DNA of 64,000 nt from Edaphochlamys debaryana (GCA_016858145.1 JAEHOE010000183.1:1-64000); one strand, 5' to 3'. Positions 1-12,057 are shown, counted from the stretch's first letter. Notes: generated from the sequence alone by a model not told the origin. A program made the numbers and translations.

Positions 1-3
1 CGC

Positions 4-1300
4 GGAAAGCAGGGCCACACTTGATGAGTACCCACAAATTTTTTTTTTTTGTGTGGCCCAGTCGTGTGGATTGCTGCCCTAGGATCGTTCTGCACGCCCA
101 GTGGTGCCCAGGATCTAGCGTGTGAAGACGCTGACTCTGGTCTCGCCTCAGGGAGCGGGCTCGGGATGTCTCAAGCGCGGGTCTCGTGACGCAGGGTATG
201 CGCACGTCGAAAGTGGGACTTAGGTTTGGGAAGTGATGCAGCGGAAGCGTATAGCGTGACGGGGTCAAAGGGGTGTGAGCTGACGGAAGGGGGGGGGATG
301 GAGCAGCGGCGCGGGGCTGCTGCGGTGAAGACCTGGCTGGGCTGAGGGCCCGCAGGGTTTAGCGTGTGATCGGGTAGGAAGCCAATGCGCTCGCCTCCGC
401 TCGCGCACTGATGCAGGCGAGTAGCGGGGAGCGTGTCCTGTGGCGCTAGTGCGAGCGCTGAAGGGGACACGAGACAAACACAGCCGGCTGCGGGGCAGGC
501 AGGCTGAGTGGGGGCAGGGACCAGGGGTCCGTGCCTGACGCCTCTGGGAACAGGGCGCGGGGCTCCAGGTCGGAAACAGAAGTGAGCTCTCAGATTACAG
601 AGGGCTCGGCAGGATAGCACTTGGCAATAAAGCCGCAGAATAGCGAGTCAGGGCAGGTTTACGCTCCAGACGATCACGATTTTGGATCCGGGGCTTACCC
701 CATCCGTCACCGGTCACTCCTTATGTACTCCCGGGCAATCGCATAAGGCCCCTTTGAAAGCTTCACGCACTACCGCACAACCACATCAATCAACCCAAAC
801 CACAATTGCCGTGACCACCAAACACCTCCGAGCGTCAACAACCACACGCCCTCTTCCCCCTTGGCCCTCGCCACCCATCTTGCATGGTCCAGATCCACTT
901 GCAATATTGTACACAGGCCGCAGATGTGCTCCCGACCGCTCAGCCCTCACGACCACAACACCCCTTATCCCACATACGGTGCCCTTCCACTCGTCCCAGG
1001 GTATCCAGGGCGCCCTCGCTCGCCACAAAGACAACTAGTGGTCCAGGGGACCCTTGCTTACTCAGTGGTACACGTGTCATTGCTCCAGGCCACACGCCAC
1101 ACACACCACGCCGCATGTCACGGAATGCCGTAGAACTTAGAAGTGCACCCCCGACTTGTCAATGTGCGTGCCCTGCCATGAGCGCATGCCAATCGCTCGT
1201 GGGCATGCAAGTGCTATGGTACAGCCGCAAAGCGCGCGGCACACGCAGGAGCGTGTCGCGTGGACACCCAATCCTCATGTTCAACCACCCTCGTGCAACA
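4..1300 (-). repeat. 3' LTR of the gypsy element
   Basis: Direct repeat of 10765-12057. It begins (plus strand) with GGAAAGCAGGGCCACAC and ends with CGTGCAACA. Differences from the other LTR are a shorter or longer T run near position 42, a few 1-2 base indels near 198-214, 950 and 1012, and two substitutions. Near its plus-strand left edge GGGCCACAC and GTGTGGCCC form a 9-bp inverted repeat around the T run. I see no clear polypurine tract next to it at 1301-1340. Confidence 0.92.
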
Positions 1301-1392
1301 GCTGTACAACGCTGGGGGTAGTTGCGGGGCTGCACGTCCCGTCAGCTAGAACCCACGCTGCGGTTTGCTCGACCGCTGCATCAACCCGCCCC

Positions 1393-2796
1393 TTACTCGA
1401 CCATGACCTCCGGGCTCGCCGCGGGCGGGTCAGTCGCCAGGCGCACGCGGCGGGAGCCGATGGAGCGGACCACGCGCAGGTGCCGGCGGGGGTCCTTGAC
1501 CTTGCCCTTGAACACAATCACCAGCGGAGGGGAGCTGCCGGGGCCGGGAATGGAGTCGGGGAAGCCGGAGTCGCCGAAGTCCGGGCTGCCGGGCGGGCGG
1601 CGGCGGCACGAAAGGCGGGCAGTCCATCTGCGGCACCACCTGGTAGTCCATGGGGCTGGGGAAGGAGGTGGCGAAGGGAGCGGGGCTCTCCTCGAGCGGG
1701 TTGAAGGGGCGTGAGTCATGGGGACCAGGCCGGCGGAGCAGGTGGGGGAGCCGGGCGGCTCGCACATCTTAGCGTCCGGCGAGGAGAAGGCGCCGAAGGC
1801 CTCGACCGTCTCGGGGTCGCAGGGGGCGAACACGGGGTCGGGGATCTCGTTGCCCAGGTTGGTGTCCATGGGAGCGCCGCCGTTGTCAGCCGCCGGAGAG
1901 GAGGCGCTAGGCGGGGGAGGCGGAGGCGGAGGAGGGTGCTCAGCGAACACAATGCCCGTGGGGGCATGCATGGGCGGGATCGGCGGGATCAGGGACTGCA
2001 GGTGCACGTTGGCCTTAGCCGTGGCCCATGCGCCCCGCTCAATGGCCTTGGCGACGGCCGTCGAGGGAGGTTTGCCGGAGCTGGGCGCGCAGATGCCGAG
2101 GTCCTCGAAGGCGGAGGCGAAGGTGTCGGTCGTGTTGTACGAGCGGGCCATGTCAAACACCTTGGCGATGTGGGGCGCAATGCGCGGGTCAGTCAGGGCC
2201 ATGGACAGGCGCTGCACACCGGAGACCACGGTGGTGAAAGCCTCGTTGGGGGGCAGTATCTCGCCCTCGAAGAACAGGCCCCCGGTGCCCGGCCCAGAGC
2301 CCAGGGCGGCCATCATGTACTGAGTCAGCATGATGGGGTCTGCGTACGGGAACAGGACCCCGCCGACCAGCGCCGCGAGTACTCCCAGCAGCTCAGCCAG
2401 CGACAGATTCTCCTTGGTGACATCGCTGTGGGCCTTCTAGGCCCGCGCGAGCTGAAGCGACATCTGAGACACCAGATGGTTGAGCGCCACCACGCTCCTT
2501 CCGCTCACGTTGAGCTTCTTGAGCAGCCACTTGACCGCAGCCGTCTGGGTACCGGTATAGATGAAGTCCTTAGTCAGGGACTTGGGGTCCTTGTTGGCCT
2601 CGGCCGCGACGCTGGGCTTGCCGTTGGGCCGGGCGCGCACCGCCGGGAGGGCCCTCACCAGGCGCACTCCCTTGTAGTTGACAAAACCACGCACACGGAC
2701 CGACGTCCTAAGCGCGGTGCTCGGGCGGAGCCCATGCACACCGGCATCCCTAGCGCTACGGCCGGCGTCAGCCTTCTTGGCGGCGACAGCAAGCAT
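1393..2796 (-). pseudogene. Third ORF of the retrotransposon, interrupted by an in-frame TAG
   Basis: Lies downstream of pol, where env-like or accessory ORFs sit in LTR elements. One reading frame runs from the ATG at 2796 to 1393 and is broken only by a TAG at 2437-2439; before it is a Lys/Arg-rich segment ending LARA, after it the frame continues with KAHSDVTKENLSLAELLG and a hydrophobic stretch, then PADNGGAPMD and a Pro-rich linker. Near 1560-1735 a neighbouring frame reads more protein-like (PFNPLEESPAPFA, MDYQVVPQMD) than the main frame, suggesting a pair of compensating indels. No family is recognised, and I see no signal peptide or fusion-protein features. It could be a decayed accessory gene, a read-through product, or a captured host gene. 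Confidence 0.55.
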
Positions 2797-3373
2797 GATG
2801 CGGGTTAGCTTGAAACCTCAGCGCTCCAGAGGCAATAATGTTGTCGCGTGTGCAGCGTGTAACGGGTTGCCGGGTTGTGTTGGCGTTTAAGGGTGGCGTT
2901 CGGTTGCCCCCTCCTCCGGCGGTCGTTTATTTGCCACCTGTGCACCAGGCTTGGCCAACCGCCCGTACGGCACGAGCTTGTGAGCTTGCGCGTTGGAGGC
3001 TTCTCCAGCACAGACTCCATAGTCGGCACCTTACCGCGGGGCGCTATGGGGGCCGGCGTCGCCGTGGTTGTGGTCAACGCGTTCGGAGCCTGTCACTTTT
3101 CGTTGGTGCGTTGACCAGAAACTTGATGGTTAGTCACGGGGCGTTTCCAACCTGTGCGCCACACGTGTCCTGTGACTCCCGGTCACCTGGGCGTGCGATG
3201 TTGCGACCATCGCGACCGCGCCCCTCAGCACAGCACAGTTCGCTCAAGGATTGCCTCCCGTCGTCGGATAACTCAAAGTTATGGCCACTTGTCGTGGCGG
3301 AAGAGGTCCCTGTCTCGGTCGGTGTCCGGCTTGTCCCGACCGTCACCCCGCCCTTCGCCCGCAGGCACCCTGC
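2797..3373. other. Element-internal spacer between pol and the third ORF
   Basis: About 580 bases with no ORF that resembles a protein on either strand. It may hold the leader of the third ORF; no promoter or splice signal stood out. Confidence 0.4.
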
Positions 3374-3769
3374 CTACAAGCTGGACCGAGGCACGAACAG
3401 GAGGTGCGACGCGACGGGAAACATGGTCCCTTGCGCGTCCTTGACGATGGCGTGGGAGCCGTCGGGTGCCCGCCAAAACTGGAACAGGTAGGGTCCCTCA
3501 CGGTCCTTGGCCATCTTACTATCCCGTCGCTTCAGCTTCCACACCAAAGCGTCTTGCGGGATGTCGGGCAGCCCCTCGAAGCTCGTGCGCCTGCGCTGGC
3601 CTGACATTGTATTGTCCCCCGGTCTCCCTTTCCACAGGTCCAGGGTTCGGGCCTGCCCCTTCAGCTGGCGCACCACCGGCGGCGGCGGGCGCTTCGCGCC
3701 TCTGATCCGCCGGACCAATCTCCGGGGCTGACGCGCGTGCTTGGGTAGGTACGGCGCCCGGGTTGGCAC
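3374..3769 (-). CDS. Pol C-terminal segment in a shifted frame (GPY/F-like module)
   Basis: Downstream of the integrase core, this frame contains [11 protein letters not shown] followed by EGPYLFQFW. That is the layout of the GPY/F module found at the C-terminus of many gypsy integrases (a short beta-barrel that helps multimerisation). The main pol frame instead ends at 3519 in unrelated Arg/Ala-rich residues. This frame is +1 relative to pol, and the two overlap over 3519-3769. Either a +1 shift joins them or a 1-base mutation displaced the true C-terminus. No methylated-histone-binding chromodomain follows. Confidence 0.55.
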   Translation of the reverse strand: MPTRAPYLPKHARQPRRLVRRIRGAKRPPPPVVRQLKGQARTLDLWKGRPGDNTMSGQRRRTSFEGLPDIPQDALVWKLKRRDSKMAKDREGPYLFQFWRAPDGSHAIVKDAQGTMFPVASHLLFVPRSSL

Positions 3770-6700
3770 CTTCCCGCTGCTGGGGCGTAGCCAAGGGGGG
3801 CTGGGCCGCCTCCTTACCGCGCGGCTTCCGCTGCACAGTCGCCTGCCGGGCCGCCGCCACTACTTCCTCCCAAAGGGGGTTAACTGGACCCGCCCCTGCC
3901 GCCGATCCGTCTTCCGGCTTGCCGGGCTTCTGCCCTCGTTGCCTGGGCTTGGATTGGTGCCGCCTCTTCTGATACTCCCTTTCCGCCCTCTCCTTCGCCT
4001 CAACGTGCCTCTTCTCCGCATCCACCGCCAACCCTTCCATGCGCTCTGGCCGTGCCCTCAGGAGCTGGTAGTGCTCGGACGTCCACTCTACACGGACCTG
4101 CTCGGGCTCAACTTCCTCCGGCGAGGCCTCCGGGTCTGCCGGGGGAGCCAGCTCCACAGCCAAGGTGAGCTCGCGCCCAAACATGCACAGAGCAGGGCTC
4201 ATCTTGGTGACGGCGTGGGCCGCCGTACGATAAGCATAAGCGGCGTCGTAGCACTTGGCATCCCACTCGGTCTCCTCGGTGATCAACTTGCGGAGAGAAT
4301 CCAGCAAGGTCCCCACCATGCGTTCCGCCTTCCCGTTGCCACGCGGGTTGCTACCGGCCGTGACGTACTGCTTGATGCTGCGGGAGCGCAGCTCGCGTGC
4401 GAAGGCCTTGCCCGTGAACTCTGTACCACGGTCTGACACCACCACCCTTGGCACGCCATACCGACAGACCCAGTTCTGCCAGAAGGCCGTCCAGACCTCC
4501 GCCGCCTTCTTCGTCTTCAGGGGCACTACTTCTACCCAAGAGCTGAAGCTGTCCACCATGACCAAGCAGTAACGATGCCCGCGCGGCGTCTTCGTCACCG
4601 GGCCGAACAGGTCCAAGTGCACCGTATCCAATATCGGTACGACCGGAAGGGGGCGAAGCTGAGGATGGCGCAGCAGTTTGTTCTGGTTGCTAGCGCACTC
4701 GGGGCACTGACGTAGGCAGGCTTCCACATCCTTGCGCACGCCGGGCCACCAGAACCGGGCCTGCACGGAGCTGTAGGTTTTGTCAAAGCCCTGATGCCCC
4801 TGACTGTGCACCGTGCGCACAATAGACGCGCACTCGGCCGGCTTGGGGACCTTCCACTTTGAGATCTCCCCGGCTGGAAGCTGTCGCTGCTGGCGCCGCA
4901 CCTTGTACAGCGTCCCCTCGAGCCACATATAGTTCTCTGCCCGACGCTCAATCCTCTTGGTCTCCTTGATTGCCCTCTCCAGGCCCATGTTTTCGGGGAA
5001 GCTCCAGCGCCCCGTTTGCAGGTAATGGATCAGGGCCGTGTCTTCCCAGGGCGACCTCTCCGCCCGGGGTTTCGAGGGTCCAGCCTCATCCCCCTCATCC
5101 GCCCCTTCTCCCTCCTCAATTTCCAGCTCCACAGCCACATCCTCACCCATGCCTTCCCCCTCCTCTTCCTCCCCCTCGTCCTCAGGCCTCCACGACACCA
5201 CAAGGCTCTCACGGGCCGACCCGCCACTGTCCTCCTCTGCGCCGGTGCCTTCCGTCGTCAGGTCACTCGGCCCAGGCGCTGCCACCGGGGCCTGCGGCGG
5301 CGCAGGGGCCGCAGCGGCTGCGGGGGCCACTGGGGCCGGCGGTACAAACGGTGCGTGTGGGCCTGGGCACATCCACATGCCCGGCGGCACGTGGGCCAGG
5401 GGCGGGTTGAGGCAGAAAGTGTGGAAGGCCTGGGTACACCCGTAATAGTCACAGAGAAGCAAGGAGTCATCAGGCATCCCTTGACCGCACACGGAGCACC
5501 GGATCGCGGGGTTCCAGTCCTCAGGGGACCCTTGCCCCCGCTCCTCAGAGGTGCCCTCCTTCTCTGGGTCCACGAACCCGGTTAGCAGGCAGCTCCGTCT
5601 GCGCTGCCGCTTGGTCTGAGGCCCCCCTTCCCCGTCCCCGGGGTCGCGTCCTCTTGCCCACAGCGGTGACTGGGGCTCGGTTCCCAGATAGACGGGGACC
5701 ACTCCTGGTTCCTCACCGCCTGAGGGTGTCTGCGTCCGGTCATCATCGCCCTCCATGGGGACTGGGCCCTCCGCCTCCCGCGCCACGGGTTGAGTCTGTG
5801 GAATGTCCATCCCGTCCACCTCACCCGCACCGTGCTCGGCGGCGCGCACAGGTGCGTGGGCTGGCTGCGTGAGGGGCACCGGGGCCTCCTCCTCCTCTCT
5901 TTCCACGACGGGGCGCCGCGGTGCTCCGGGCGCTGGCACCCAGGGCACCCGGGGGAAGCGATGGGAGCGGATGCTCGAGCGACCTGTGACGACCCCAGTC
6001 TCGTGTGTCATGCCCGCCCGTCGTTCCCTCTCGTCCAACTCCAGGTTCTCCCTGCGGTGGGCCTCCCCCTCTGCCGCCTCCTCCCGCGCAAGCCGTCGTC
6101 CCAGAGCCTGGTTGGCCTGAAGCGACTTCGGCAAGAGGGTCGTCGGTCGCCGCCAGGGCCGCGGATTCGGCGCACATAGGCTGCGACGCACGGGTTGCGC
6201 TGAGGCAATACGGCTCGTGACGTAGACCTCGATTTCTGGCGAGAGCTCCGCTCTCGGAGCCTCACCAGCACACATCTCCACCGTGGTGGCCTCCGCCTGC
6301 CAGTGTTCTGAGCTTGCCACTCCACTTGCCACCCCAGGCGGGCGCTCCTCATCGTCGCTGTCCTCCGCCAAGTGTGCCAGCCGGCTCAGGCCGTCCACGT
6401 TCCCATGCTTCTCGCCCGCCCGATGCTGGATGTCCATGTCGTACGACATAAGCTTAAGGGCCATGCGGGCGAGCTTGCCCTGCAGACTGGACGTCTTGGC
6501 GGTCATCAAGTACCGCACCGCCATACTATCGGTGAGGAGGGTGAAGCGCGTTCCCCACACGTATGGGCGGAAGTGAGTCACGCCGAAGACGGCGGCATAG
6601 CACTCGCCGTCCGCTGCGGACCAGTTGAGCTGGCTTCCTGACATCTTCTTGCTTGCGTACTGCACCACCCTCTCCTTCCCATCTGGCCCCACTTGACTCA

Positions 6701-9590
6701 GGATCGCCGCCACGGCATGCTTGCTCCAATCCGTGGCGATGATGAACGGCCGGGAGAAGTCAGGCGCGGCCAGGACTGGCGTGCTGAGCAGGGCCTGCAG
6801 CAACGTGCTCCACGCCTCGTGCTCCTCCGGTCCCCACTGCCAAGGTTGGTCCTTGCGCGTCAGCTCGTACAGGGGCTTTGCCTTGAGGCTAAAGTTGCGG
6901 ATGAACGCCTTGTAGTATGCCGCCGTCGATATCCAACTGCGCACCTCCTTGACCGTCCGCGGTGCGGGCAGCCGCTCAATCGTTGCCAAGTTACGCGGGT
7001 CAGGCTCAACCGTGCCCTTCTCTCCGTCCAGCAGGTGTCCCAGAAAGATCACCCTCTTCATGCCAAGCCTGCACTTCTTCAGCGCCACGCGCAAGCCCGC
7101 CAGTCGCAGACATGCAAACACGTCCTCCAGTGCCCTCAAGTGCTCCTCCCACGTGGGGGCGAAGGTGAGCACATCGTCGGCAAAGGCCACGCAGCATGGG
7201 CGAGGGCGTGGGCGGTCTGCGCTTGCAGCCTCCCGTTCTTGGTAGTGAGAGCCGGGCATCAAAGGCGCCATCACGAGGGACATCAGCCGGCTGAACACCG
7301 CACTTGAGTTCCGAAAGCCCATGGGCATGACCGTAGGGCGATACGCGGCGTGTGGGGTCACAATCGTCAGCTTGTCTTTCGACTCTTCATCATGCATGGG
7401 CACCTGCCAGTAGCCCGCCTTGAGGTCCAGGCTGGAGTAGATCATAGTGGACCCGCCTGACGGCGCGGCGGTGTCCAACAGGTCCTGGATATTCCCCATT
7501 GGGTAGCGCTGCGGGCGGACGACCAGGTTGCACGCTCGCGCATCGGTCACCACCCGGAATTCAGCCGGGGGCTTGGGTTTGCTCGTCCCATCCTGCCCGT
7601 CGGCCGTGACCGCCACGGGATCAGCCTTCTTAGGGATGACCATGACAGGGGAACCCCAGGCACTCGTGCTGGGCTCGATCAGTCCGTCCTTCAGTAGTTT
7701 GGCCATCTCCGCATCAACCGCCGCCATCTCAACACGTGACATTCGGTACGGCGGGGTGTAAACCGGAGGGCTGTCCCCCGTATCCACCTTGCAGGTTACC
7801 CACGTCGTGCGCCCCAGCTCGCTGTTCGTCAAGGCGAACATGTCATGGTTGCGCATCAGGAGCTGATACATCCCCTCCCTTTGTGCCGAGGTGAGATCCG
7901 GGTTGATCCTCTCCCGCAGCGTGTTACTCAGCTCCTCCCTTGGGGGCGTTTCCTTGTTGCGTGCCCACGCACGGGTAGCGAGGGCCCGGGCTGCTGCCAG
8001 GTGCTCCTCCGCCGAGGTGAAGGTCGGCGGGCTAGGCAGGCTTTCTGTCTGCCCCGACCCTTTCGTTCCCAACTGGGCCACGGCCCCTTCACCCTCCCCC
8101 GCAGGCGCCGTCCGCCCGCTTGGGCTGGCGGCCGAGCGAGCCGGGCCGGCAGCCGAGGGTGAGAGATACACCTCAACGTTGGGTCGGCGCGTTGACTGGG
8201 CTTGCCGCTCCCAGTCATCCTGATCCGGCCCATCCTCATTATCCTCCCACGACCCCCATGAGCCTGGGCTCCCTCCGGCCCCAGCATCATCATCCCCATC
8301 GTCATCCTCGCTCTCCGAGTTGCTGCCCTCCTCACTCCCCTCTTCTTCCTCGCCCTCCTCAGCCTCGTCCTCATCTTCGTCAGAGTCCTCCACGAGTGGC
8401 GGGAGGTCACCGTCATCCATGGGTTCTCCGGCCCCCGGTGCGCTGGTGCTTGCGGACTGCGTACGAGCACCCGCCGCCGCGGCAGGGGGCGGGTCGAAGT
8501 CCGCCACCAAGGCCCCCTCCGGTGAGTCCTCCTCGGGAATGGTCTCCACCATCATGGCCTCGGGAGACCTCAGGAAGGTGATGGGGATAAAGCTACGTTG
8601 CCCATCGTCGTTCGTGTAGTACAGGCGTGAAGTGTCATAGCAAATGGTTGCCCGCGCCTGACTCAGCCAATCGCAGCCGAGCAGCATGTAGTACGACCTC
8701 GCCTGGCTCACAAATGGGTCAATCGTGATCACCATGTCCCCTGTCGATGTGAAAAGCTCCCTAATCCGCCCTGACGGTCTCGCACTGCTCCCGTCCGCCG
8801 ACAGGAACGTGGCACTGGTTGGCTCAATGCTGGGCAGCAGGCGTAGCTTCCGTACGGTCTGGTACGGCGCCAGGCTGTTGGACGCCCCACTATCGATGAT
8901 GCTGGGGGTCTTGACCATGACGCCCTCCGCATCAGCCAGGAGGATCTCTGCCCGGCACACCTGGAACCGAGGTGGCTCCAAGGCGGTGGTCTTCATCACC
9001 ACCCCAGGGTCGGCGTGCATAATCATCGGGTCGCCCCGAGCTTGGTCGGGTGAGTCCGGGTTGATCTCGGCTGCATGCTGCGCGGGCGCAGCTGGCGCAC
9101 CGGGGAAAGGCGCGGCCGCCGCCCCCTTGTCGCGCTGGGCGCGTGCCACGTTGAGGATCCGAGCACCTAGCTTTGTGTAAACGTTGACAGGGTTGACACG
9201 CAGCGCTGACCCCAGGGTCAGGGGAAACTTGTTGACCTTCAGCATGATCTCATCCGCAACCCTCCCCTCTTCCTCCACCGGGTTGCCAGCAGGGATGGCG
9301 TGCGTGCGGCCCATGGTCTCGCCGGCGGCCCGAGGTGGCGGCCGCCACCCCACGCGGCCGGGGCTCCGCCTGGCTTCGAAGGCCGGGGGCTGTGCGGGAG
9401 GTGGGTCCATCCTTGTCCCAGCGGGCATAGCACGCCGTGCCGCCACATGCGGGCGCTCCTCTTCTCCCCCCGCTCGCCCCTCACGGGCTCCGCCCGCCCC
9501 AGCAGGATTCACATAACTGGCTGGGTCAATCGCCACCCTCTTGCGGGGCAGCGTGGTGTTCGGTAAGTCACCCATCCGCTTCAGGTACAC
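3519..9590 (-). CDS. pol: Pol polyprotein: protease, RT, RNase H, PHD finger, integrase
   Basis: About 2,020 residues. Domains in order: retropepsin-like protease with DSGAS near residue 232; an acidic linker; reverse transcriptase with [13 protein letters not shown] and catalytic FADD near 804; RNase H with [10 protein letters not shown] and LTDSM near 1020; a PHD-like zinc finger near 1362-1410; integrase zinc-binding HHCC near 1600-1640; and an integrase core with D (HLDLFG), D (SDRGTEF, near 1719) and E (GKAERM), the last two separated by 35 residues. The frame is open upstream of 9590 past the gag stop, so the GTG at 9590 is not a convincing start; pol is +1 to gag and is probably expressed by frameshift. 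All catalytic motifs look intact. Confidence 0.92.
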   Translation of the reverse strand: MYLKRMGDLPNTTLPRKRVAIDPASYVNPAGAGGAREGRAGGEEERPHVAARRAMPAGTRMDPPPAQPPAFEARRSPGRVGWRPPPRAAGETMGRTHAIPAGNPVEEEGRVADEIMLKVNKFPLTLGSALRVNPVNVYTKLGARILNVARAQRDKGAAAAPFPGAPAAPAQHAAEINPDSPDQARGDPMIMHADPGVVMKTTALEPPRFQVCRAEILLADAEGVMVKTPSIIDSGASNSLAPYQTVRKLRLLPSIEPTSATFLSADGSSARPSGRIRELFTSTGDMVITIDPFVSQARSYYMLLGCDWLSQARATICYDTSRLYYTNDDGQRSFIPITFLRSPEAMMVETIPEEDSPEGALVADFDPPPAAAAGARTQSASTSAPGAGEPMDDGDLPPLVEDSDEDEDEAEEGEEEEGSEEGSNSESEDDDGDDDAGAGGSPGSWGSWEDNEDGPDQDDWERQAQSTRRPNVEVYLSPSAAGPARSAASPSGRTAPAGEGEGAVAQLGTKGSGQTESLPSPPTFTSAEEHLAAARALATRAWARNKETPPREELSNTLRERINPDLTSAQREGMYQLLMRNHDMFALTNSELGRTTWVTCKVDTGDSPPVYTPPYRMSRVEMAAVDAEMAKLLKDGLIEPSTSAWGSPVMVIPKKADPVAVTADGQDGTSKPKPPAEFRVVTDARACNLVVRPQRYPMGNIQDLLDTAAPSGGSTMIYSSLDLKAGYWQVPMHDEESKDKLTIVTPHAAYRPTVMPMGFRNSSAVFSRLMSLVMAPLMPGSHYQEREAASADRPRPRPCCVAFADDVLTFAPTWEEHLRALEDVFACLRLAGLRVALKKCRLGMKRVIFLGHLLDGEKGTVEPDPRNLATIERLPAPRTVKEVRSWISTAAYYKAFIRNFSLKAKPLYELTRKDQPWQWGPEEHEAWSTLLQALLSTPVLAAPDFSRPFIIATDWSKHAVAAILSQVGPDGKERVVQYASKKMSGSQLNWSAADGECYAAVFGVTHFRPYVWGTRFTLLTDSMAVRYLMTAKTSSLQGKLARMALKLMSYDMDIQHRAGEKHGNVDGLSRLAHLAEDSDDEERPPGVASGVASSEHWQAEATTVEMCAGEAPRAELSPEIEVYVTSRIASAQPVRRSLCAPNPRPWRRPTTLLPKSLQANQALGRRLAREEAAEGEAHRRENLELDERERRAGMTHETGVVTGRSSIRSHRFPRVPWVPAPGAPRRPVVEREEEEAPVPLTQPAHAPVRAAEHGAGEVDGMDIPQTQPVAREAEGPVPMEGDDDRTQTPSGGEEPGVVPVYLGTEPQSPLWARGRDPGDGEGGPQTKRQRRRSCLLTGFVDPEKEGTSEERGQGSPEDWNPAIRCSVCGQGMPDDSLLLCDYYGCTQAFHTFCLNPPLAHVPPGMWMCPGPHAPFVPPAPVAPAAAAAPAPPQAPVAAPGPSDLTTEGTGAEEDSGGSARESLVVSWRPEDEGEEEEGEGMGEDVAVELEIEEGEGADEGDEAGPSKPRAERSPWEDTALIHYLQTGRWSFPENMGLERAIKETKRIERRAENYMWLEGTLYKVRRQQRQLPAGEISKWKVPKPAECASIVRTVHSQGHQGFDKTYSSVQARFWWPGVRKDVEACLRQCPECASNQNKLLRHPQLRPLPVVPILDTVHLDLFGPVTKTPRGHRYCLVMVDSFSSWVEVVPLKTKKAAEVWTAFWQNWVCRYGVPRVVVSDRGTEFTGKAFARELRSRSIKQYVTAGSNPRGNGKAERMVGTLLDSLRKLITEETEWDAKCYDAAYAYRTAAHAVTKMSPALCMFGRELTLAVELAPPADPEASPEEVEPEQVRVEWTSEHYQLLRARPERMEGLAVDAEKRHVEAKERAEREYQKRRHQSKPRQRGQKPGKPEDGSAAGAGPVNPLWEEVVAAARQATVQRKPRGKEAAQPPLATPQQREGANPGAVPTQARASAPEIGPADQRREAPAAAGGAPAEGAGPNPGPVERETGGQYNVRPAQAHELRGAARHPARRFGVEAEATG

Positions 9591-9591
9591 C

Positions 9592-10665
9592 TCATCCCGG
9601 TGAGCCTGATGGTTGTGGAAACGTGGCGACTGGTATCGAGGGGGGTGTCGGGCTCAGGCGCGGGAATCGGCCCCGCAGAGGCCCCCCATGCGCGGAGTAG
9701 ACCTGAGGAGTGTGGTCTACGTCCACCATGCTGACCATGGTCGCCAGGTCATCTCCCCGCCTTGTCGGGTAACCACCCTCCTGCCTCCTTTGCATCTCCT
9801 GCAGGTTCACGGAGAGGCGTGCGAACTCCCGCCGCAACGCCTCAATGTCGTTTGAAGCCCCTCCGGTGGGAGACGCAGGTGGGCGAGGGGGAGGTGCCGC
9901 CCGCGGTGGGGTGCGTGTGTCTTCGCGCCTCCCCATAGGCTCCCGGCGGTCATCCCACCGTACACGAGGGCGATCTTGCGCGTCCCGTCCCCGTGCCATG
10001 CCACCGCTTCGTGGCTCGGGTCTCACAAGCTCGTAACGGGGCGCTGGGTTCACCCGCTCAAACCGGGGACCCTCCTCTCGGCCCTTGCGACTGGGCGCAG
10101 ACCGGCCCACATCCTCCCCCTCCTCCTCATCCCCTTGATCATCCCTCGCCAGGTCCAGACCCTCGCTCACATAAATGGCATCGCTGATGGCAGCGTCAAG
10201 GTCACGTGGCCGCAACAGGTAAACCTTGGCGTGGATGCGGGGTTGCAGCCCTCGCAGGAAGTTATACATGTATGTGGGGTCCTCGTTTGCATCAATGCTG
10301 AGCTGTGAGCACAGGTGCCGGTATCGGTCCGCATAGCGCCTCACGCTCTCCTTGCGCCCCTGCTTGCAGTTTGCCAGGCGGCTGTACAACTCGTCCTCTC
10401 TCTCGGCGAACCGGTTCACGAAAGCCCGTCTGAAGGACGCCCAGTTTCCTAGCTCTGGTCCAAGCCCCGCCTCCCAAATCTGGGCGACCGAGTTCAGGCG
10501 GCAGCACGCCACCATCAATTTATCCTCATCACGCCATTCAAACAACTGGGCGTGGCGCTCAATGCGGTTTAGCCATTGCCGTGCATCATGCAGATCCGGA
10601 TCGAACAGGGGGATGGCATTCAAGCCTGACGCGGTAACGCCATGTTGGCGCTCTTGGTCTTCCAT
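9592..10665 (-). CDS. gag: Gag capsid protein of the gypsy element
   Basis: 357 residues starting at the ATG at 10665, about 100 bases after the upstream LTR. Residues about 20-160 match the retrotransposon Gag (UBN2/retrotrans_gag) pattern: [18 protein letters not shown], a [17 protein letters not shown] segment and [12 protein letters not shown]. The rest is Arg/Pro-rich and has no CCHC zinc knuckle. It ends with TGA at 9594-9592. The pol frame (+1) overlaps this end and stays open on both sides of the stop. The Arg-rich tail may bind RNA in place of a knuckle (inference). Confidence 0.88.
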   Translation of the reverse strand: MEDQERQHGVTASGLNAIPLFDPDLHDARQWLNRIERHAQLFEWRDEDKLMVACCRLNSVAQIWEAGLGPELGNWASFRRAFVNRFAEREDELYSRLANCKQGRKESVRRYADRYRHLCSQLSIDANEDPTYMYNFLRGLQPRIHAKVYLLRPRDLDAAISDAIYVSEGLDLARDDQGDEEEGEDVGRSAPSRKGREEGPRFERVNPAPRYELVRPEPRSGGMARGRDAQDRPRVRWDDRREPMGRREDTRTPPRAAPPPRPPASPTGGASNDIEALRREFARLSVNLQEMQRRQEGGYPTRRGDDLATMVSMVDVDHTPQVYSAHGGPLRGRFPRLSPTPPSIPVATFPQPSGSPG

Positions 10666-10746
10666 ATTGGCCCCTTTTCTTCTTGTGTTGGGTGTTACTG
10701 TACGTCTGACCGGCTATGAGAGCGAGGTGCAGCCACTGACTTGCAC

Positions 10747-10764
10747 AACCAGGTCCCGCTACCA
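10747..10764 (-). promoter_or_regulatory. Putative tRNA primer-binding site
   Basis: Immediately inside the 5' LTR the minus strand reads TGGTAGCGGGACCTGG. It begins with the TGG that pairs with a tRNA 3' CCA end. The implied tRNA has U72 opposite A1, as eukaryotic initiator tRNA-Met does; the tRNA itself is not identified. Confidence 0.6.
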
Positions 10765-12057
10765 GGAAAGCAGGGCCACACTTGATGAGTACCCACAATT
10801 TTTTTTTTTGTGTGGCCCAGTCGTGTGGATTGCTGCCCTAGGATCGTTCTGCACGCCCGGTGGTGCCCAGGATCTAGCGTGTGAAGACGCTGACTCTGGT
10901 CTCGCCTCAGGGAGCGGGCTCGGGATGTCTCAAGCGCGGGTCTCGTGACGCAGGGGTATTGCGCACGTCGAAGTGGGACTTAGGTTTGGGAAGTGATGCA
11001 GCGGAAGCGTATAGCGTGACGGGGTCAAAGGGGTGTGAGCTGACGGAAGGGGGGGGGATGGAGCAGCGGCGCGGGGCTGCTGCGGTGAAGACCTGGCTGG
11101 GCTGAGGGCCCGCAGGGTTTAGCGTGTGATCGGGTAGGAAGCCAATGCGCTCGCCTCCGCTCGCGCACTGATGCAGGCGAGTAGCGGGGAGCGTGTCCTG
11201 TGGCGCTAGTGCGAGCGCTGAAGGGGACACGAGACAAACACAGCCGGCTGCGGGGCAGGCAGGCTGAGTGGGGGCAGGGACCAGGGGTCCGTGCCTGACG
11301 CCTCTGGGAACAGGGCGCGGGGCTCCAGGTCGGAAACAGAAGTGAGCTCTCAGATTACAGAGGGCTCGGCAGGATAGCACTTGGCAATAAAGCCGCAGAA
11401 TAGCGAGTCAGGGCAGGTTTACGCTCCAGACGATCACGATTTTGGATCCGGGGCTTACCCCATCCGTCACCGGTCACTCCTTATGTACTCCCGGGCAATC
11501 GCATAAGGCCCCTTTGAAAGCTTCACGCACTACCGCACAACCACATCAATCAACCCAAACCACAATTGCCGTGACCACCAAACACCTCCGAGCGTCAACA
11601 ACCACACACCCTCTTCCCCCTTGGCCCTCGCCACCCATCTTGCATGGTCCAGATCCACTTGCAATATTGTACACAGGCCGCAGATGTGCTCCCGACCGCT
11701 CAGCCCTCACGACCACACACCCTTATCCCACATACGGTGCCCTTCCACTCGTCCCAGGGTATCCAGGGCGCCTCGCTCGCCACAAAGACAACTAGTGGTC
11801 CAGGGGACCCTTGCTTACTCAGTGGTACACGTGTCATTGCTCCAGGCCACACGCCACACACACCACGCCGCATGTCACGGAATGCCGTAGAACTTAGAAG
11901 TGCACCCCCGACTTGTCAATGTGCGTGCCCTGCCATGAGCGCATGCCAATCGCTCGTGGGCATGCAAGTGCTATGGTACAGCCGCAAAGCGCGCGGCACA
12001 CGCAGGAGCGTGTCGCGTGGACACCCAATCCTCATGTTCAACCACCCTCGTGCAACA
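10765..12057 (-). repeat. 5' LTR of the gypsy element
   Basis: Near-identical copy of 4-1300, and upstream with respect to gag. The minus strand starts TGTTGCACGAGG at 12057. The host sequence resumes at 12058. Confidence 0.92.

Larger units (their letters stand above)
4..12057 (-). mobile_element. Complete Ty3/gypsy-type LTR retrotransposon
   Basis: A 12-kb element read on the minus strand. It is bounded by two direct repeats of about 1.3 kb and carries, in order, gag, pol (protease, reverse transcriptase, RNase H, integrase) and a third ORF. The order RNase H before integrase is that of the Ty3/gypsy (Metaviridae) group. A primer-binding site lies directly next to the upstream LTR at 10764. 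The LTRs differ by a few indels and about two substitutions, so the insertion is recent. Pol ends with a GPY/F-like module and I see no chromodomain. On the minus strand the LTR begins TG but ends CC, not CA. Only three bases of left flank are in the window, so a target-site duplication cannot be shown. Confidence 0.93.

Noticed and set aside
1711..2808. Plus-strand ORF of 365 residues within the retrotransposon
   Set aside because: Arg/Gly-rich antisense shadow of the third ORF; it looks compositional and contains no recognisable motif.
3374..3600. Chromodomain at the end of the gypsy integrase
   Set aside because: The residues after GPYLFQFW do not show the aromatic cage or the chromodomain pattern.
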